Assembly (NCBI RefSeq): GCF_031769195.1
Contig: NZ_JAVHNP010000001.1
Coordinates: 124,001 to 188,000, forward strand
From: Vreelandella sp031769195
Lineage (GTDB): Bacteria; Pseudomonadota; Gammaproteobacteria; Pseudomonadales; Halomonadaceae
Reading direction: 5' to 3'
Length of the DNA: 64,000 nt
This document shows, piece by piece, positions 59,841 to 64,000 of the stretch (positions are counted from its first letter, which is position 1; each line of letters opens with the position of its first letter). The notes under the pieces are model-generated. The model saw only the letters and a list, made by a program, of their open reading frames with translations. It had not been told where the DNA came from and searched no databases. Both the position numbers and the translations under genes were made by a program.

Positions 59841-60944
59841 ATGTCTTTTACCCGTCGCAAATTTCTCACTACCGCTGCGCTAACCTCCACCGCTGGTTTG
59901 GTGCTGGGCGCACCCTCTATTGCCAAAGCACAGTCTTCCGAACGGTTTAACTGGCGCATGACCAACGCCTACAGCCCTGGCTCGCCCTTCTATGTAGAGG
60001 GCCCTGGTAGCCCTACCGATGTGATTGCCAAAATTAATGCCATGTCTGGCGGGCGCTTAAACATCCAGCACTTCTCAGCGGGTGAACTGATTCCGGCATT
60101 AGAAGGGTTCGAAGCAGTACAAAGCGGCACGATTCAAATGAACGCGGCCAACAGCTACTTCTGGTCAGGCACCACGTTTGCCGCCCAGTACTTCACCACC
60201 GTCCCCTTCGGCATGAGCTTTATGGGCCATATGGCATGGCTGTACCACGGCGGCGGTTTGGAGCTATGGGAGGAGGTGTATGCCCCCTACGGCATGATTG
60301 CCCTGCCCTTAAATAACACCGGCGTACAGATGACCGGCTGGTTCCGCGAGCCGATTGAAGACATTGGCCAGCTTAATGGCCTGCGCATGCGCGTACCGGG
60401 CCTCGCGGGCAAGGTGTACTCGGCGCTGGGCGTCGATGCCCGAGTGCTGCCGGGCGGTGAAATTTTCCCCGCGCTTGAGCGTGGCGTGATTGATGCGGCT
60501 GAATTCGTTGGCCCCTACCAAGACCGCCGCATGGGGCTGCAAAACGCCGCCAAGTTCTACCACACCACCGGCTGGCACGAGCCCTCCACCACCGGTGAAT
60601 TGCTGATCTCCAAGCAGCACTGGGATGAACTGCCAGACGATTTGAAGATGATCGTGAAGAGCGCCTGCATGGCCGCGTGCCTTGAGAGCGTGACATGGTC
60701 GGAAGCGGTCAACGGCGAAGCAATGGCCGACTTGGTGGATAACCACGGTGTCACCGCCAGCATGCTGCCCGAGCCGGTAGTCAATGCCCTGCGTGAAGCC
60801 ACCATGGACACCCTAGCAACCGAAGCCAACGCCGACCCGCTGGTGCGCAAAGTTCACGACAGCTACATGGCCTTTAAGGCCAACCATGACCGCTGGGCAG
60901 GCGCCAGCGAGCGTGCCTGGTTAAACGACATTATCGGGGTGTGA
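59841..60944 (+). CDS. TRAP transporter substrate-binding protein (DctP family)
   Basis: This 367-residue periplasmic solute receptor begins with a twin-arginine signal (FTRRKFLTTAALTSTAGLVLGAPSIAKA), implying export in folded form. The conserved ligand-binding region GLRMRVPGLAGKVYSALGV contains the arginine that anchors a carboxylate, and ALERGVIDAAEFVGPYQD is also typical. GAGG stands six bases before the ATG at 59841; an in-frame ATG at 59811 would break the Tat signal layout. Subfamily motifs suggest a monocarboxylate or 2-oxo-acid ligand, but this is inference. It is first in the sigma-54-type operon. Confidence 0.93.
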   Translation: MSFTRRKFLTTAALTSTAGLVLGAPSIAKAQSSERFNWRMTNAYSPGSPFYVEGPGSPTDVIAKINAMSGGRLNIQHFSAGELIPALEGFEAVQSGTIQMNAANSYFWSGTTFAAQYFTTVPFGMSFMGHMAWLYHGGGLELWEEVYAPYGMIALPLNNTGVQMTGWFREPIEDIGQLNGLRMRVPGLAGKVYSALGVDARVLPGGEIFPALERGVIDAAEFVGPYQDRRMGLQNAAKFYHTTGWHEPSTTGELLISKQHWDELPDDLKMIVKSACMAACLESVTWSEAVNGEAMADLVDNHGVTASMLPEPVVNALREATMDTLATEANADPLVRKVHDSYMAFKANHDRWAGASERAWLNDIIGV

Positions 60945-60945
60945 T

Positions 60946-61455
60946 ATGCAAGCCGTGGAACGTGTTGTCCACGGGATTGAGGCAGTGGTCCTGCTATTTG
61001 GCTGGATCGCCGCCTGGATCTGCGTGGTACTAGTGGCCCTGGTCGCGGGCGATGTAGTGATGCGCTACCTGTTCAGCATTGGTGCTGTATGGCTTCAAGA
61101 GCTGCAGTGGCACCTAATCTCTCCCATTGCCCTGTTTGGTATGTCGTACCTGCTGTTTATGGGTGAGCAGGTACGGGTAGATGTGTTTTACGAGCGTTTC
61201 CCCGTCGCGCTCCAACGGGTAATTGAAGTGATTGGCGGCTTACTACTGCTAGCCATGGGGCTGTATATCGCCTGGTTAACGCTGCCTTGGGTGGAGCAAT
61301 CTTATCTGCGTAACGAGGCCTCTCCCAACCCTGGCGGCCTACCGCTGCGCTGGCTACTCAAAGCCCTTATCCCCTTCGGGTTTCTTTTATTGGCGCTACA
61401 GGGCTTAGCCCATGCGCTGCGCCAAGGGTTTGCCCTACCAAGCCGAGGTGAATAA
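60946..61455 (+). CDS. TRAP transporter small membrane subunit (DctQ family)
   Basis: This 169-residue protein has four predicted helices and the DctQ pattern VVLVALVAGDVVMRYLFSIGAVWLQELQWHL (E and W conserved), then MSYLLFMGEQVRVDVFYERF. It supports assembly and substrate translocation with the large subunit. The ATG lies one base after the binding-protein stop and GGGGTG provides the ribosome site, so the genes are coupled. Confidence 0.93.
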   Translation: MQAVERVVHGIEAVVLLFGWIAAWICVVLVALVAGDVVMRYLFSIGAVWLQELQWHLISPIALFGMSYLLFMGEQVRVDVFYERFPVALQRVIEVIGGLLLLAMGLYIAWLTLPWVEQSYLRNEASPNPGGLPLRWLLKALIPFGFLLLALQGLAHALRQGFALPSRGE

Positions 61456-61458
61456 CGC

Positions 61459-62784
61459 ATGTCTCCTAATGAGTGGCTCGCGATCGGCATGATCGCCGCC
61501 TTTTTTGTGCTGCTGCTAATTGGCATCCCGGTGGCCATCAGCATTGCCGTCACGGCCTTTGTGTTCGGCTACTTGGGCTTTGGCCCTATGCTGTTTAACC
61601 TGCTGCCCTCTCGCATTTACGGGGTGGTGACCAACTACACCTTTATGGCGATACCGCTGTTTGTGTTTATGGGGGTCATGCTGGAGAAGTCAAAGCTGGC
61701 CGAAGAGCTGATTGATGTGATTGGCCACTTATTCGGCGGGCTTTCCGGCGGCATGGGCGTGGCGATTATTATTGTTGGCGTACTGCTAGGGGCCGCCACG
61801 GGCATTGTGGGCGCCACCATCGTCACTCTGGGCCTACTTACGCTGCCCACCCTGCTACGCCGGGGCTACCCTAAAACCTTAGCCACCGGCATGATTTGTG
61901 CCTCAGGCACGCTGGGGCAAATTATTCCCCCTAGCTTAGTACTGATTCTACTGGCCGAAATTCTGGGTGAATCGGTCGGCACGATGTTTGCCGCCGCTAT
62001 GGTGCCCGGGCTGGCGCTGGCCGGTATCTATATCGTGGCGATTTTAGTGGTGGCCCAGCTTTACCCCGGCATGATGCCTCCCATTCCCGCTGAAGAGCGC
62101 GCCCAGCTCAGCAAAAAGCAGTTACTGTTCAAGGTGATCACCGTGGTAGGCCCGCCAGTGGGGCTGGTATTTGCCGTACTGGGCTCCATTATTGGCGGCA
62201 TTGCCGCCCCCACGGAAGCCGCCGCCATGGGCGCGCTGGGAGCGCTAGTGTTTGTCGCCTGCTCGGGCCGCCTCACCGTGTCGCTGTTGAGTGAAGTGGC
62301 TAAAGCCACCCTCGTGATCTCAGCCATGGTGTTCTTTATTTTGATCAGCGCTCAGGTCTTTGGCCTCGCCTTCCGCGGGCTTGGGGGCGAGCATTTGGTC
62401 GCACGAATGTTTGAATGGGTACCCGGTGGCGAGCTTGGCGCCCTGCTGTTTATGCTGCTACTGATGTTTGTGCTTGGTTTCTTCCTGGAATGGATTGAGA
62501 TTAGCTATATTGCCCTACCGCTCTTTTTGCCCTTCTTTGTGCAGATGGGCGTGGATATGGTGTGGCTGGGTATTTTGGTGGGGCTGGTACTGCAAACGTC
62601 GTTTCTTACCCCGCCATTTGGTTGGTCGCTGTTTTTCTTGAAAGGCGTCGCGCCCAAAGAAGTCACCACACTGGATATCTACAAAGGGGCGCTGCCGTTT
62701 ATCGGGCTACAGTTTTTAGCCGTGGCGCTCGTGTTTATGTTTCCAAGCATTGCCACGTGGCTACCCAATGCCATTGGCTGGTAA
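61459..62784 (+). CDS. TRAP transporter large membrane subunit (DctM family)
   Basis: This 441-residue, roughly 12-helix protein is the sodium-coupled translocation channel. It has IGIPVAISIAVTAFVFGYLGFG at the start, FMAIPLFVFMGVMLEKS, GMICASGTLGQIIPPSLVLILLAEI (the inverted-repeat substrate/sodium site) and LQTSFLTPPFGWSLFFLKGV near the end. It starts four bases after the small subunit with GAGGTG upstream. Sodium coupling suits a halophile. Confidence 0.95.
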   Translation: MSPNEWLAIGMIAAFFVLLLIGIPVAISIAVTAFVFGYLGFGPMLFNLLPSRIYGVVTNYTFMAIPLFVFMGVMLEKSKLAEELIDVIGHLFGGLSGGMGVAIIIVGVLLGAATGIVGATIVTLGLLTLPTLLRRGYPKTLATGMICASGTLGQIIPPSLVLILLAEILGESVGTMFAAAMVPGLALAGIYIVAILVVAQLYPGMMPPIPAEERAQLSKKQLLFKVITVVGPPVGLVFAVLGSIIGGIAAPTEAAAMGALGALVFVACSGRLTVSLLSEVAKATLVISAMVFFILISAQVFGLAFRGLGGEHLVARMFEWVPGGELGALLFMLLLMFVLGFFLEWIEISYIALPLFLPFFVQMGVDMVWLGILVGLVLQTSFLTPPFGWSLFFLKGVAPKEVTTLDIYKGALPFIGLQFLAVALVFMFPSIATWLPNAIGW

Positions 62785-62811
62785 CCACAACCAATAACAA
62801 AGGACTTTTCA

Positions 62812-64000
62812 ATGCTCCATACCCAACGTAGTTACGGCGGCAGCTGTGTTGCTCCGCACCACCTTGCCGCTAGCGCCGGTCGCGATGTACTAAAACAGGG
62901 CGGCAATGCCGTGGAGGCGATGGTCGCGGCGGCAGCAGCCATCGCCGTGGTCTATCCACACATGAACGCCCTGGGGGGCGACGGCTTTTGGCTGATTCAT
63001 GAGCCCGGCAAGGCACCCGTGGCCATTGATGCCTGCGGCCCCGCCGCACAACTCGCCAACGGCGGTTTTTATGCCGGTGAATCGCACATTCCTGAGCGCG
63101 GTCCGAAAGCGGCCCTGACCATGGCGGGCACCATTAGCGGCTGGCAAGAGGCGCTCAACGTAGCGGCTAGCTGGGGCAAGGCGCTGCCGCTGACCACGCT
63201 GCTGGCCGACGCTATTCGTCACGCCGATGAGGGCATTGCTGTTTCTCAAAGCCAGGAAACCCTGACCGCCAAACACCTAGAGCGCCTGAGCCAAAGCCCC
63301 GGCTTTAGCGAGGCCCTGCTGCTTAACGGTCAAGTCCCCCGTGAAGGCGAGCGCCTGCGCCAGCCGCGCCTTGCTAACACTCTAAAGCGCCTTGCCAACG
63401 CTGGGCTAGATGACTTCTACCGTGGTGAGCTTGCCGCCAGCATGGCGAAGGATCTGGAGGCACTCGGCAGCCCGCTGCGCTTAGCCGATTTTCACGCTTA
63501 CCGCGCTCAGCAAGTCACACCGCTGCACGTACAACTCAATGACGCTACGCTGTATAACCTGCCCGCACCGACGCAAGGCATGGCATCGCTGATGATTTTG
63601 GGTATTTACGAGCGCATTAAAGCCGCTGAGCCCAACGGTTTTGACCACCTGCACGGATTAATTGAAGCTACCAAACGCGCCTTTATGCTGCGCGACCGCT
63701 ATGTCACCGACCCACACCGAGTCCCCACACCGCTGCAAGAGCTACTCAGCGAAGAGCACATTGGTGCAGAAGCCGCCGAAATTAACCCTGCCCAGGCGCT
63801 GCCTTGGCCTCACGAGCCTGCACCAGGTGATACTATTTGGATGGGCACCGTCGACAGTGAAGGCCGCTCGGTGAGCTTTATTCAAAGCATCTACTGGGAG
63901 TTTGGTAGTGGTGTGGTGCTGCCTGAAAGCGGCGTGCTGTGGCAAAACCGTGGCATTAGCTTCTCGCTCAACCCCGATGACTTACGCGGTTTAGCCCCTG
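62812..64000 (+). CDS. Gamma-glutamyltransferase-family protein (3' end outside window)
   Basis: The frame is open to the end of the window (396 codons). It begins RSYGGSCVAPHHLAASAGRDVLKQGGNAVEAMVAAAAAIAVVYPHMNALGGDGFWLIH, the N-terminal-nucleophile GGT/oxamate amidohydrolase fold. The autocatalytic threonine is probably in PGDTIWMGTVDSEGR, where classical GGTs have T-T-H; the histidine is replaced here. AAAGGA precedes the ATG. Placed right after the TRAP genes, it may act on the imported compound or a gamma-glutamyl or amide derivative. No signal peptide is seen, so the protein is probably cytoplasmic. Confidence 0.88.
   Translation, partial: MLHTQRSYGGSCVAPHHLAASAGRDVLKQGGNAVEAMVAAAAAIAVVYPHMNALGGDGFWLIHEPGKAPVAIDACGPAAQLANGGFYAGESHIPERGPKAALTMAGTISGWQEALNVAASWGKALPLTTLLADAIRHADEGIAVSQSQETLTAKHLERLSQSPGFSEALLLNGQVPREGERLRQPRLANTLKRLANAGLDDFYRGELAASMAKDLEALGSPLRLADFHAYRAQQVTPLHVQLNDATLYNLPAPTQGMASLMILGIYERIKAAEPNGFDHLHGLIEATKRAFMLRDRYVTDPHRVPTPLQELLSEEHIGAEAAEINPAQALPWPHEPAPGDTIWMGTVDSEGRSVSFIQSIYWEFGSGVVLPESGVLWQNRGISFSLNPDDLRGLAP

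Overview
The window looks like chromosomal DNA of a halophilic gammaproteobacterium of the Halomonadaceae (Halomonas/Vreelandella type). The basis is conserved housekeeping gene order (hemA-prfA-prmC; lolB-ispE-tRNA-Gln-prs-rplY-pth-ychF; miaB-phoH-ybeY-corC-lnt; prmB-aroC with divergent smrB), a class I polyhydroxyalkanoate synthase with a phasin, a TRAP transporter, and uniformly GC-rich coding. This is an inference from gene content and order, not from a database match.

Layout. 1-2.2 kb: end of ahpC and ahpF (peroxide detoxification). 2.2-6.8 kb, minus strand: hemA-prfA-prmC-lrp-moeB (tetrapyrrole entry step, translation termination, global regulation, sulfur-carrier activation). 7-14.4 kb, plus strand: TPR lipoprotein, lolB, ispE, tRNA-Gln, prs, rplY, pth, ychF, tRNA-Met. 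14.4-18.4 kb: aminopeptidase, tail-specific protease, ArsR regulator. 18.4-22.4 kb: a visibly AT-rich accessory island with an AbiV-like HEPN protein and a GHKL ATPase fused to a PD-(D/E)XK nuclease domain, ending at three tRNA-Asn genes. 22.9-28.4 kb: miaB to lnt. 28.7-33.4 kb: a four-gene export operon (TolC, HlyD, two ABC-2 permeases) with no ATPase gene. 33.5-38.7 kb: PHA synthase, phasin, small acidic protein, aroC, prmB. 38.8-46.2 kb: smrB, patatin, alpha/beta hydrolase, SOS-type umuDC, and two transporters. 46.4-52.6 kb: M42 peptidase, then a cluster of putative regulatory RNAs, a zinc-ribbon microprotein, MipA/OmpV, DJ-1-like protein, putative metallopeptidase, 27-residue microprotein and a diguanylate cyclase. 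52.8-59.4 kb: tRNA-Ser, thioesterase, nitroreductase, queF, YadGH-type ABC transporter, a chemoreceptor and an alternating (tRNA-Gly, tRNA-Glu) x3 array. 59.7 kb to the end: a sigma-54-type promoter, a TRAP transporter (PQM) and the start of a gamma-glutamyltransferase-family gene.

Two things stand out. First, three loci between 47.7 and 50.7 kb have the architecture of Csr/Rsm-family sRNAs: serial hairpins exposing GGA in their loops, each ending in an intrinsic terminator. Two are paralogous on the minus strand and flank a zinc-ribbon microprotein gene. The third, on the plus strand, is built from four tandem 37-38 nt units and carries 16 GGA motifs. Such RNAs sequester CsrA/RsmA. Second, the AbiV plus GHKL-nuclease pair beside the tRNA-Asn genes has the signature of an anti-phage defence module. 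Everything was read by eye from sequence; no alignment, covariance-model or HMM search was run.
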